DNA of 64,000 nt, taken from Achromobacter kerstersii. GTDB taxonomy: Bacteria; Pseudomonadota; Gammaproteobacteria; Burkholderiales; Burkholderiaceae_B. Numbering within the stretch: the first letter of the stretch is position 1; each line of letters starts with the position of its first letter. The notes beneath the pieces are model-generated. The model was given only the letters and a program-made list of their open reading frames with translations, made no database searches and had not been told where the DNA came from. The DNA lies in assembly GCF_902859595.1 (NCBI RefSeq), contig NZ_CADIJQ010000002.1, forward strand, positions 186,001 through 250,000, in the 5' to 3' direction. The translations under genes and the position numbers were made by a program. This document shows positions 39,331 through 47,478 of the stretch, one piece after another.

Positions 39331-40560
39331 TCAGACGGGATGAAGCAGGTCCGCCAGCGTGCGGGCAATGACCTTGGTGGCGCGGCGCAGGTCTTCCAGC
39401 ACCACGCGTTCATCGTTGCGCTTGGCGTGCGATTCCAGCACCGTGCGCGGCCCCGCACCGTAGATCACGCCGGGAATGCCCGCTTCGGCATACAGGCGCA
39501 CATCCGTGTACAGCGGCGTGCCCATGGCGGGTATGGGTTCCCCAAAGAGGGCTTCGCCATGCTTCTGGATGGCGGCAACCAGCGGCTGGTTACCCGGCAG
39601 CGGGCGCATGGAATTGGCCAGCAACAGGCGTTTGATGTCGATGCTGATGCCGGGCATGGAGGCGGCCGCGTCCTGGATGATCTGACGAATGTTCGCTTCG
39701 ACTTCCGCCGCATTTTCTTCGGGGATCATGCGCCGGTCGAGCTTGAAGCTGACCTTGCCGGGAACCACGTTGGTGTTGGTGCCGCCTTCAATGCGTCCAA
39801 TATTCAGGTAGGGGTGGCTGATGCCCGGAACGTCGGACGTGATGTGCTGGTATTGCTCGTTCTGCGCATACAGCGCGTTCAGGATTTTGACCGCGCCTTG
39901 CAGCGCGTCCACGCCGGTGGACGGAATGGCGGCGTGCGCCATCTTGCCGTGCACGGTCACTTCCATCTGCAGGCAGCCGTTGTGCGCGGTCACGACTTCA
40001 TAGCTGAAGCCCGCGGCAATCATCAGGTCGGGCTTGGTCAGGCCTTGCGACAGCAGCCAGCCGGGGCCCAGCAATCCGCCAAATTCTTCGTCATAGGTGA
40101 AGTGCAGTTCGACCGCGCCGTGCGTGGGGTGCGCCACGGCTTCCAGCGCGCGCACGGCGAAGGTGAAGCTGGCGAAGTCGCTCTTGCTGACGGCGGCGGC
40201 GCGGCCGTACAGGCTGCCGTTATCGATCTCGGCGCCGTAAGGGTCGTGCTGCCAGCCGTCGCCCGGAGGCACCACGTCGCCGTGCGCGTTCAGCGCCACG
40301 CGGCGGCCGGGGCCGTACTCGCGCCGCACGATCAGGTTGGTGATGGACTCCATGCCGTAGTCCTTGACCTGCTCGGCGGGCACGGTGTGCGCTTCGGCGT
40401 CGAAGCCAAAGTCTTGCAGCAGTTCGGCGGTGCGGACGGCGTGGGGGGCGTTGTTGCCGGGAGGCGTGTCGGTGGGCACGCGCACTAGCGATTGCAGGAA
40501 GCGCACTTCCTCATCAAAGTGGGCGTCTACCCAGGCGTCGAGTCGGGCGTAGTCGGTCAT
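39331..40560 (-). CDS. M20-family metalloamidohydrolase of unknown substrate
   Basis: A 409-residue ArgE/DapE-type protein. The first metal histidine is in VALNAHGDVVP, the catalytic glutamates in FTYDEEFGGLLGP, and the late histidine in ESHAKRNDERV. The stretch that normally carries the metal-bridging aspartate (GRGxxDMKG) reads GRAAAVSKSDF, with Val at the usual Asp position and an Asp four residues on. It follows the UraD-AllC gene at a four-base distance and so belongs to the purine operon; it may act on a ureido or N-carbamoyl intermediate, or on peptides. The ATG at 40560 gives MTDYARLDAWV. Confidence 0.82.
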   Translation of the reverse strand: MTDYARLDAWVDAHFDEEVRFLQSLVRVPTDTPPGNNAPHAVRTAELLQDFGFDAEAHTVPAEQVKDYGMESITNLIVRREYGPGRRVALNAHGDVVPPGDGWQHDPYGAEIDNGSLYGRAAAVSKSDFASFTFAVRALEAVAHPTHGAVELHFTYDEEFGGLLGPGWLLSQGLTKPDLMIAAGFSYEVVTAHNGCLQMEVTVHGKMAHAAIPSTGVDALQGAVKILNALYAQNEQYQHITSDVPGISHPYLNIGRIEGGTNTNVVPGKVSFKLDRRMIPEENAAEVEANIRQIIQDAAASMPGISIDIKRLLLANSMRPLPGNQPLVAAIQKHGEALFGEPIPAMGTPLYTDVRLYAEAGIPGVIYGAGPRTVLESHAKRNDERVVLEDLRRATKVIARTLADLLHPV

Positions 40561-40564
40561 GGTT

Positions 40565-42343
40565 TTAGCGTGTGATGTCGTTGGCAACGTCGTCCAGCAA
40601 GCGCTGCATGGCAAGCGCGGCCAGCTGGATGTCGTCGCGGGTGGTGGATTCGCGGGGGTTGTGGCTGATGCCGGAATTCTGGCCGCGCACGAACAACATG
40701 GCCTGAGGCATGACTTCGTGCAGCTTCATGGCGTCGTGGCCTGCGCCGCTAGGCATGCGGTGCAGCGGCACGCCCAGCGCGTCAACGGCGCGTTCCCAGC
40801 GCTGTTGCCAGACCGGGTCGCTGGGCGCGGCGGCGGCGCGCATGGTTTCTTCAAGCGCGTAGCGCAGGCCGCGGCGTTGGCAGATGGCGGCAAGCTCGGC
40901 CAGCACGTCGTTCACCAAGGCGTCGCGTTGCGGGTCGCTGGGGGCGCGCAAATCCAGGCTGAAACGGCATTCGCCCGGCACGACGTTGATTGAACCGTTG
41001 GGCACTTCCAGCATGCCGATCGTGCCGACCGAATCGCCGTCGCGCGCGGCGCGCTGCTCCACATACAACGCCAGTTCGGCGGTGGCGGTGGCCGCATCGC
41101 GGCGGCGGTTCATGGGCGTGGTGCCGGCGTGGCAGGCCATGCCGAAGAGCTGCGCCTGGTAGCGCACGCTGCCGTTGATGGACGTGACGATGCCCAGCGG
41201 CAGGCCCATTTCGAACAGCACGGGACCTTGTTCGATGTGCACTTCGATAAAGCCCAGATAGCGGGCAGGATCGCGGCGCAGCTTGGGGATGTCATCAATG
41301 CACAGGCCGGCGTGCAACATGGCGTCGCGCATCGTGATGCCTTGCGCGTCTTTCTGGTCCAGCCATTCGGGTTTGAAGTCGCCGATCAAGGCGCCGGAAC
41401 CCAGGAAGGTGGCGCGGTAACGCTGGCCTTCTTCTTCGGCAAAGCCGATGACCTCAAGGTGATAGGGCAGGCGGCGCCCCTGGCGATGCAGTTCGCGCAC
41501 GCAGGCCATTGGCACGAAGATGCCCAGCCGGCCGTCGTACTTGCCGCCGTTGCGGACGGTGTCGTAGTGGCTGCCGGTCATTAGTGTGGGGGCGTCGTCG
41601 CGGCTGGCGCGGTAGCGGCCGACCACGTTGCCGACGGCGTCGATCTCGACTTCATCGAAGCCGCAGTCGCGCATCCAGTGCGAAATGCGTTGCGCGCAGG
41701 CGCGGTGCGCCTCGGTCAGATACGTGACGGTGAGCTGGCCTTTTTCGGCGTAGCCCGGGTCGCTGTGAATGCTGAGCCGTTCCTGCCAGTCCCAGATATC
41801 GTTGCCCAGCGTCAGGTCGACACCGAATTTGTCGGCCATGCGGATTTCGACGATGCGGTGAATGTTGCGCAGCGCTTCGCTGATTTCGACGTCCGGCGGG
41901 TTGTCGAGCCGGCGGGTGAATTCATCAATGATCTGCTGGCGGTTCAACCCCGTGCCGCGCGCACCGCGCACAGCCAGGATGAAGGGAAAGCCGAAGCGGG
42001 CGTTGTAGTCGGTGTTCAGTTGCTGCAACTGCGCAAGCTCTTCGGGCGAGCAATGCGTGAGCCCCGCCTGATCCTGTTCTTGCGTGGATTCGGCGGTGAG
42101 GCTATTGCGCAGCATGGCGCGGCCGGCCAGCTCCGGGTGGGCGCGGATCAGCGCCAGCCGGGCTTCGATATCGGCATCGTCCAGCACCCGGCGCATCTGG
42201 TCCTGCAAATGGGCCAACGACCGGAACGGGCGGGCGGCCAGCGCCTGCCGGGCGATCCAGGGCGAATGCTCGTACAAGCCGTCGAGCATGGCCACGGCGT
42301 CATCGGGCGTGGCGGCGTTGAGTTGTTCCAGCGTGTAGGCCAT
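40565..42343 (-). CDS. uraD-allC: Bifunctional OHCU decarboxylase - allantoate amidohydrolase
   Basis: Two enzymes in one 592-residue chain. Residues 1-170 are UraD, with the catalytic IRAHPELAGR and the end motif YNARFGFPFILAVRG; it turns OHCU into S-allantoin. From about residue 190 the chain is an M20 amidohydrolase of the AllC/N-carbamoylase type, with metal and active-site motifs TGSHYDTVRNGGKYDG, GFAEEEGQRY, the conserved VHIEQGPVLFE and SGAGHDAMKLHE; it splits allantoate to ureidoglycine, ammonia and CO2. The fusion covers two non-adjacent steps, with PuuE allantoinase between them. It follows puuE at 11 bases. ATG at 42343. Confidence 0.93.
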   Translation of the reverse strand: MAYTLEQLNAATPDDAVAMLDGLYEHSPWIARQALAARPFRSLAHLQDQMRRVLDDADIEARLALIRAHPELAGRAMLRNSLTAESTQEQDQAGLTHCSPEELAQLQQLNTDYNARFGFPFILAVRGARGTGLNRQQIIDEFTRRLDNPPDVEISEALRNIHRIVEIRMADKFGVDLTLGNDIWDWQERLSIHSDPGYAEKGQLTVTYLTEAHRACAQRISHWMRDCGFDEVEIDAVGNVVGRYRASRDDAPTLMTGSHYDTVRNGGKYDGRLGIFVPMACVRELHRQGRRLPYHLEVIGFAEEEGQRYRATFLGSGALIGDFKPEWLDQKDAQGITMRDAMLHAGLCIDDIPKLRRDPARYLGFIEVHIEQGPVLFEMGLPLGIVTSINGSVRYQAQLFGMACHAGTTPMNRRRDAATATAELALYVEQRAARDGDSVGTIGMLEVPNGSINVVPGECRFSLDLRAPSDPQRDALVNDVLAELAAICQRRGLRYALEETMRAAAAPSDPVWQQRWERAVDALGVPLHRMPSGAGHDAMKLHEVMPQAMLFVRGQNSGISHNPRESTTRDDIQLAALAMQRLLDDVANDITR

Positions 42344-42354
42344 GGTCGGAGCGC

Positions 42355-43299
42355 TTAGCGGTTGGGAAGGTAGGGGTGGGTGGCTTTCCAGTGCCGGGCG
42401 ATGTCCAGCCGGCGGCACACCCAGACGCGGTCATGGCGGGCGATGTGATCCAGAAAGCGTTGCAGCGCCGTGATGCGCCCGGGCCGGCCGAGCAGCCGGC
42501 AGTGCATGCCGATGCTGAGCATCTTGGGCGCGTCCTCGCCTTCGGCGTACAGCACATCGAAGCTGTCTTTCAGATATTGGAAGAACGGGTCGGCGTGCGA
42601 GTACCCCTGGGGCAGCGCGAAGCGCATGTCGTTGCAGTCCAGCGTGTAGGGCACGATCAGTTGCGGCACGACGGCGCCGTCCGTCTTTTGCACCTGCATC
42701 CAGAAGGGCAGGTCGTCGCCGTAATAATCGCTGTCGTATTCGAAGCCGCCGTAGTCGGCAACAAGCCGGCGCGTGCGCGGGCTGTCGCGGCCGGTGTACC
42801 AGCCCAGCGGGCGGCTGCCGGTCAGTTGCGTGATGGCGTCCATGCCCAGTCGCATGTGCTCGCGTTCGGTGGCTTCATCCACGTTCTGGTAGTGCACCCA
42901 GCGCCAGCCGTGGCAGGCGATTTCATGGCCCAGTTCGGTGAACGCCGCCGTCAGTTCGGGGTGACGCTGCAAGGCCATGCCCACGCCGAAGACGGTCAGC
43001 GGCAACTGCCGCTTTTCGAATTCGCGCAAGATGCGCCAGACGCCCGTGCGCGACCCGTATTCATAGATGCCTTCCATGCTGAGATGGCGGTCCGGGTAGC
43101 TGGCGGGGTTGAACATCTCGGACAGGAATTGTTCGGAGCCGGCATCCCCGTGCAGCACGGAGTTCTCGCCGCCTTCTTCGTAATTCAGCACGAATTGCAC
43201 GGCGATTCGGGCGCGGCCCGGCCATTGCGCGTGCGGCGGATTGCGGCCATAACCGACCAGGTCGCGGGGATACGGAAGCGTGGAATCGTAGGTGTTCAT
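42355..43299 (-). CDS. puuE: Allantoinase PuuE
   Basis: Opens the ring of allantoin to allantoate. It is the metal-independent polysaccharide-deacetylase-fold type, not the amidohydrolase-type AllB. The 314 residues show the family start YPRDLVGYGRNPPHAQWPG, then IAVQFVLNYEEGGENSVLHG, GHEIACHGWRWVHYQ and GWYTGRDSPRTRRLV. First gene of the leftward puuE / uraD-allC / M20 operon, divergent from uraH. ATG at 43299 selected; upstream extension has no family match. Confidence 0.95.
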   Translation of the reverse strand: MNTYDSTLPYPRDLVGYGRNPPHAQWPGRARIAVQFVLNYEEGGENSVLHGDAGSEQFLSEMFNPASYPDRHLSMEGIYEYGSRTGVWRILREFEKRQLPLTVFGVGMALQRHPELTAAFTELGHEIACHGWRWVHYQNVDEATEREHMRLGMDAITQLTGSRPLGWYTGRDSPRTRRLVADYGGFEYDSDYYGDDLPFWMQVQKTDGAVVPQLIVPYTLDCNDMRFALPQGYSHADPFFQYLKDSFDVLYAEGEDAPKMLSIGMHCRLLGRPGRITALQRFLDHIARHDRVWVCRRLDIARHWKATHPYLPNR

Positions 43300-43421
43300 G
43301 AATGGACGGGCGGATAGCCTGAAAGCGCGGACGTTGATGACCCTGAACTTGAAACCCCGGGCAGAAGCACGATGACGGGGAGTTTCATGATGGGCTAAAC
43401 AATAGCTGGAAAGCAATTAGC

Positions 43422-43440
43422 TGTATACAATTTATGTACA
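43422..43440. promoter_or_regulatory. Operator-like site between puuE and uraH
   Basis: TGTATACAATTTATGTACA has the two imperfect complementary ends TGTATACA/TGTACA and stands midway in the divergent puuE-uraH gap. Its CTGTATACAATTT part recurs with one change (CTGCATACAATTT) at 44048-44060 before puuD. Confidence 0.6.
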
Positions 43441-43495
43441 TCATTAAGGATAACCATGATATCGCCCGGCGGTACGAGGGCATGAGGAGACAAGA

Positions 43496-43846
43496 TTGGG
43501 CCTGACCACACACGTACTCGACACCATGCACGGCTGCCCCGCAGCGGGGATGGCCGTTGCGCTTTACGCCACCGAGGGCGCGAGCGCCACGCTGCTTAAC
43601 CAATTCACGCTGAATGACGACGGCCGCAGCGCCAAACCGTTATTCACCGATCAAGACCTGAAGGTAGGCACGTACCGGTTGGTGTTCGATGTGGCCGGCT
43701 ATTTCAAGGCGCGCGGCGTGGCCTTGCCCGAGCCCAACTTCCTGAATCAAGTCAGCCTGGATTTCGGCGTGGCCCACGCAGACCAGCACTATCACGTGCC
43801 GCTGCTTGTCAGCCCCTGGAGCTATTCGACGTATCGCGGCTCGTAG
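43496..43846 (+). CDS. uraH: 5-Hydroxyisourate hydrolase
   Basis: Hydrolyses 5-hydroxyisourate, the product of urate oxidation, to OHCU. A transthyretin-like protein of 116 residues with LTTHVLDTMHGCPAAGM at the N-terminus and the diagnostic C-terminal YRGS; the active-site His and Arg are in these two segments and in the YHVPLL stretch. Start is an unusual TTG at 43496, supported by GAGGAG seven bases upstream and by the conserved residues starting at codon 2. The only ATG inside is too late. A heptamer repeat array follows. Confidence 0.95.
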   Translation: MGLTTHVLDTMHGCPAAGMAVALYATEGASATLLNQFTLNDDGRSAKPLFTDQDLKVGTYRLVFDVAGYFKARGVALPEPNFLNQVSLDFGVAHADQHYHVPLLVSPWSYSTYRGS

Positions 43847-43860
43847 GCTGGCACGCAACT

Positions 43861-43937
43861 CGCTCACCGCTCACGGCTCACCGCTCACCGCTCACCGCTC
43901 ACCGCTCACCGCTCACCGCTCACCGCTCACCGCTCAC
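43861..43937. repeat. Heptanucleotide tandem repeat, 11 copies
   Basis: CGCTCAC is repeated 11 times without a break; only the third copy differs (GGCTCAC). The unit is seven bases, so copy-number change would shift any reading frame crossing it and alter spacing by multiples of seven. It begins 14 bases after the uraH stop. Confidence 0.97.
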
Positions 43938-44047
43938 CGCGCGCAACAGGCAGCGCTTCAGTTTGCATCGCGCGACGTTCCGCTTGCCCGGCCTAGGGTA
44001 TTCCTGATGCCGAAACGGGCGCTGCCGCATAGCCTTGTGAACAAAAC

Positions 44048-44060
44048 CTGCATACAATTT
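44048..44060. promoter_or_regulatory. Operator-like site before puuD
   Basis: CTGCATACAATTT matches CTGTATACAATTT of the puuE-uraH site at 12 of 13 bases. Position, 125 bases before the puuD ATG, fits a promoter region. Confidence 0.5.
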
Positions 44061-44184
44061 CGCGGATCTTGATCGCAGCGGTGCATGGCCCCAAGCCTTG
44101 TGCGCGATCGTCTTCTGCTTACAGCGCCCGCGGTGGTGAGCAGTGTGGCGGAGCCTTACAGGCCCGCCCGCTGCGGGGGCGTGA

Positions 44185-45390
44185 ATGGAAAGCTACTACC
44201 TGGATTGGGTCAATCTGCTGCTGCGTTGGGCCCACATCATTACCGGCATCGCGTGGATCGGCACGTCGTTCTACTTCGTGATGCTGGACAACAGCCTGGA
44301 AAAACCGCGCGACGCAGAATCGCTGGACAAAGGCGTAGGCGGCGAGCAATGGGCGGTGCACGGCGGCGGCTTCTACAACATGCAGAAGTACGCGGTGCAA
44401 CCCAAGAAGCTGCCCGATCATCTGCATTGGTCGTTCTGGGAAAGCTACAGCACATGGCTGACCGGCTTTGCGCTGTTCACCATGTCGTACCTGTGGAACG
44501 CCAGCACCTATCTCATTGATCGTTCAAAAATGGACTGGCAGCCCTCGACCGCCGTGGCGGTGGCGCTGGCCTTTTTTGTGGTGTTCTGGATTGTCTACGA
44601 CGGCATCTGCCGGCTGTTCGGCCGTGGCAAACATGGCGACACCATCGTCGGTGTGTTGATCGCGGTGTTCATCGCGTTGGCGTCGTGGCTGGCCTGCCAC
44701 TGGTTTGCGGGCCGCGCGGCATTCCTGCTGGTGGGCGCCATGATGGCCACCACCATGAGCGGCAACGTGTTCTTCTGGATCATTCCCGGCCAAAGGAAGA
44801 ACGTGGCGGCGATGCGGGCGGGCAAGCCCGTCGACCCGGTCAACGGCCAGCGCGGCAAGCAGCGTAGCGTGCACAACACCTACTTCACGCTGCCGGTGGT
44901 GTTCACGATGATGAGCAACCACTACAGCTTCACCTACACCCATCAGTACAACTGGATCGTGCTGCTGCTGATCATGCTGGGCGGCGCGGCGATACGCCAG
45001 TTCTTCGTGGTGCGCCATCGTTTCAAGCTGGGCAATGCGCGCAATCCGCTGCCGTATGTGTTGCTGGGTATCGCGGTGCTGGGCCTGACCATCATCTGGA
45101 TGCGGCCCGCGCCGGTGGCGGCGTCTGCGGCCGTGGCGCCGCCCGCCGACGTCGCGTTCACGCAAGTGCGCCAGGTGTTCGACCAGCGCTGCCTGCTTTG
45201 CCACGGTGCGCAGGTGCAGATGAAGAACGTGCGGCTGGATTCCGTGGAGCAGATCGCCACCCACGCGCAAGCCGTCTACCAGCAAGTGGTCGTGTCGAAA
45301 ATCATGCCAATGGCCAATTCCACCGGCATGACCGACGACGAACGCGCGTTGATCGGCGCCTGGTTCCAGGCGGGAGCCAAGACGAACTGA
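44185..45390 (+). CDS. puuD: Membrane urate hydroxylase with cytochrome c domain
   Basis: Oxidises urate to 5-hydroxyisourate, replacing soluble uricase, and passes electrons to the respiratory chain. The 401-residue protein starts with the DUF989 membrane part (DWVNLLLRWAHIITGIAWIG, eight or nine helices with conserved His residues). After about residue 310 comes a periplasmic cytochrome c domain with the heme motif CLLCH and a MPMAN methionine segment. With uraH, uraD and puuE it gives a full urate-to-allantoate route. Confidence 0.95.
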   Translation: MESYYLDWVNLLLRWAHIITGIAWIGTSFYFVMLDNSLEKPRDAESLDKGVGGEQWAVHGGGFYNMQKYAVQPKKLPDHLHWSFWESYSTWLTGFALFTMSYLWNASTYLIDRSKMDWQPSTAVAVALAFFVVFWIVYDGICRLFGRGKHGDTIVGVLIAVFIALASWLACHWFAGRAAFLLVGAMMATTMSGNVFFWIIPGQRKNVAAMRAGKPVDPVNGQRGKQRSVHNTYFTLPVVFTMMSNHYSFTYTHQYNWIVLLLIMLGGAAIRQFFVVRHRFKLGNARNPLPYVLLGIAVLGLTIIWMRPAPVAASAAVAPPADVAFTQVRQVFDQRCLLCHGAQVQMKNVRLDSVEQIATHAQAVYQQVVVSKIMPMANSTGMTDDERALIGAWFQAGAKTN

Positions 45391-45471
45391 AGCGGGCAGG
45401 GCGGGCCGGTTCAGCGCAAGTCGCCCGCCGGCCAGCCCATGGAACCGAAGCCTTGCGCCGGGTAGCCCTCT

Positions 45472-46488
45472 TCAGCCGTTGCGGTACAGAAAGCTATAGG
45501 CGTTGATCGCCGGCACCCCTCCCAGGTGCGCATACAGAACCTTCGACCCGGCGGGAATTTCGCCGCGGCGGATGATGTCCATCATCCCCTGCATGGACTT
45601 CCCCTCGTACACCGGGTCGGTCATCATGCCTTCCAGCCGCGCGCAGGTGCGGATGGCTTCGTTGGTTTCGGCGGATGGCAGGCCGTAGGCGGGATAGGCA
45701 TAGCGTGTGTCCAGCACCACGTCGCTGTCGGCAATGCCTTGTTCCAGCCCGACCATGTCTGCGGTGCGACGCGCAATACGCAGAATCTGCGCGCGCGTTT
45801 GATCCGGCGTGGCGGACGCATCGATGCCAATCACGCGGTCGGCGCGGCCATCGGCCGCAAAGCCCACCACCATGCCCGCTTGCGTGCTGCCTGTGACGGC
45901 GCACACGACGATGTAGTCGAACTTGAAACCCAGCTCGGCTTCCTGCCGCCGCACTTCCTCGGCGAAGCCCACATAGCCCAGCCCACCCAGTTCGTGGTCG
46001 GACGCGCCGGCCGGAATGGCGTAGGGCTTGCCGCCGCGCTTTCTGACGTCTTCCAGCGCTTCTTCCCAGCTGCGCCGAAAGCCGATGTCAAAGCCCTGGT
46101 CCACCAGCCGCACATCGGCGCCCATCAGGCGGCTCATCATGATGTTGCCGACGCGGTCGTAGACCGCATCCGAATAGTCCACCCAGTTTTCCTGAACCAG
46201 CACGCAGGCCAGCCCCAGCTTGGCGGCCACCGCGGCCACCATGCGGGTGTGGTTGGACTGAATGCCGCCAATCGTCACCAGCGTGTCGCAGCCTTGCTCA
46301 AGCGCCTGCGGAATCAGGTATTCCAGCTTGCGCAGCTTGTTGCCGCCGAACGCCAGGCCGCTGTTGCAGTCTTCGCGCTTGGCGTAGATCTCGACCTTGC
46401 CGCCTAAGTGCGCGGACAGGCGGTCGAGCTTTTCGATGGGGGTGTCGCCAAAGGTCAGGCGATGACGGGGAAAGCGTTGCAGATCCAT
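45472..46488 (-). CDS. acdS: 1-Aminocyclopropane-1-carboxylate deaminase
   Basis: Cleaves ACC, the plant ethylene precursor, to 2-oxobutyrate and ammonia with pyridoxal phosphate. The 338-residue length is exact for the family, with the PLP lysine in [12 protein letters not shown]. Residues Glu295 and Leu322, which separate true ACC deaminases from D-cysteine desulfhydrases, are both present (VYEGKS and LYAHLGG). AGGAG precedes the ATG at 46488. It diverges from the Lrp-type gene acdR. Product 2-oxobutyrate becomes propionyl-CoA, which the prp genes in this window could use. Confidence 0.95.
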   Translation of the reverse strand: MDLQRFPRHRLTFGDTPIEKLDRLSAHLGGKVEIYAKREDCNSGLAFGGNKLRKLEYLIPQALEQGCDTLVTIGGIQSNHTRMVAAVAAKLGLACVLVQENWVDYSDAVYDRVGNIMMSRLMGADVRLVDQGFDIGFRRSWEEALEDVRKRGGKPYAIPAGASDHELGGLGYVGFAEEVRRQEAELGFKFDYIVVCAVTGSTQAGMVVGFAADGRADRVIGIDASATPDQTRAQILRIARRTADMVGLEQGIADSDVVLDTRYAYPAYGLPSAETNEAIRTCARLEGMMTDPVYEGKSMQGMMDIIRRGEIPAGSKVLYAHLGGVPAINAYSFLYRNG

Positions 46489-46680
46489 GCGGACTCCTGA
46501 GGGTGACGTTCCGGCCGGCGGGGTGGCGCGGATGGAAAAATCATAGGAATCGCAGCGATATGCGGTCAATTGCGTATTTTTATCCGTTCCGTCATTTAAG
46601 GGTTTTAATAATCGTTGCCTGAGAATAAATATTTCGAATATAAAAACAAATACGAAATTAAATTTTTAGGGACGTATCAA
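46489..46680. promoter_or_regulatory. Divergent acdS-acdR control region
   Basis: 192 bases between divergent genes, with a strongly AT-rich block from about 46600 to 46668, unlike the surrounding GC-rich DNA. The block holds near-palindromic TATTTCGAATATA (46630-46642). Lrp-family proteins favour such AT-rich sites, so this is the likely AcdR-controlled promoter zone. Confidence 0.6.
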
Positions 46681-47151
46681 ATGGCCGCGCTCGCAAGTCT
46701 GGACCGCATCGACCGCCACATCTTGCGCGTCTTGCAAGACGATGCGCAGATCACCAATCTGGATCTGAGCACTCGCGTGCATTTGAGTCCGGCCGCGTGC
46801 CTGCGGCGCGTTGAAAAATTGAAGGCCGAAGGCGTCATCAAAAAGACGGTCGCGTTGTTGGAACCGGCTGACGTCGACATGGCCACGCTCGTCATCGTGG
46901 GCGTGGTGCTGGACCGCTCCACGCCCGAGTCCTTCACCGACTTTGAAGAAGCGGCGCGCGGCATCAGCGGCTGCCTGGAATGCCACTTGGTGGCCGGCGA
47001 GTTCGACTACTTTCTGATGCTGCGCATACGGGATCTTGAACGCTTCAACAAGCTGCATGCGGGCGAGATCATCAAGCTGCCTGGCGTGCGCCAGATTCGT
47101 ACTTTTTTCGTGCTGAAAGAGATCTTGTCGACGACCGCGTTGCCGGTGTGA
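46681..47151 (+). CDS. acdR: Lrp/AsnC-family regulator (AcdR-like)
   Basis: A 156-residue regulator with the Lrp helix-turn-helix (LDRIDRHILRVLQDDAQITN, LSTRVHLSPAACLRRVEKLKAEGVI) and an effector-binding RAM domain (MATLVIVGVVLDRS, FDYFLMLRIRDLERF). In many proteobacteria an Lrp-like AcdR lies divergent to acdS and activates it when ACC is present; that arrangement is seen here. ATG at 46681 selected because it precedes the fold; the longer frame from 46615 runs through the AT-rich control region. Confidence 0.9.
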   Translation: MAALASLDRIDRHILRVLQDDAQITNLDLSTRVHLSPAACLRRVEKLKAEGVIKKTVALLEPADVDMATLVIVGVVLDRSTPESFTDFEEAARGISGCLECHLVAGEFDYFLMLRIRDLERFNKLHAGEIIKLPGVRQIRTFFVLKEILSTTALPV

Positions 47152-47478
47152 CGCGGCTAATGCGCAACACTCTTCTTTTAGCGGCTAAAAAATGACGCGC
47201 TGCGGCATTTTGGATTAACAGAATTTGATGGTGCGTAGACGGCGCAATGTCAGGGGTTGCCAGGACATTCCAAAGCCGCATGGCGGCATTCCGAATCGGC
47301 TTTTGCATCACAGAAATGCAGGAAGACGGCCGTAAACTCAAAGGGTTATACTGCTCGGCATACGGCTTTCAAGGCTTGTACGCGCCTTCTGCCCCTGCTA
47401 TCCGCTTAACGGGAAGCCCGTGCTGCGGAAGGTTTTCCTGCATCGTGTCGAGTGAAGCACTCGTAAAGGTGAAGCGAT
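47152..47478 (+). promoter_or_regulatory. Leader of the odh (sucA) operon
   Basis: 327 bases with no credible gene; one open frame (47247-47528) runs into sucA out of frame and has no support. A fair -10 candidate TATACT is at 47347-47352, with only a weak -35, which puts a likely transcript start about 120 bases before the sucA ATG. No terminator of acdR is obvious. Confidence 0.45.

Larger units (their letters stand above)
43847..44184. other. Intergenic region between uraH and puuD
   Basis: 338 bases without a credible gene. It holds the heptamer repeat array (43861-43937), then the CTGCATACAATTT site (44048-44060), 125 bases before the puuD ATG. A reading frame runs through the repeats but only encodes a repeated peptide and has no ribosome binding site. 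Confidence 0.7.

Noticed and set aside
43806..44072. Open frame through the heptamer repeat giving repeated SPLTAHR blocks
   Set aside because: The peptide is a direct product of the tandem repeat, overlaps the uraH end and has no ribosome binding site.
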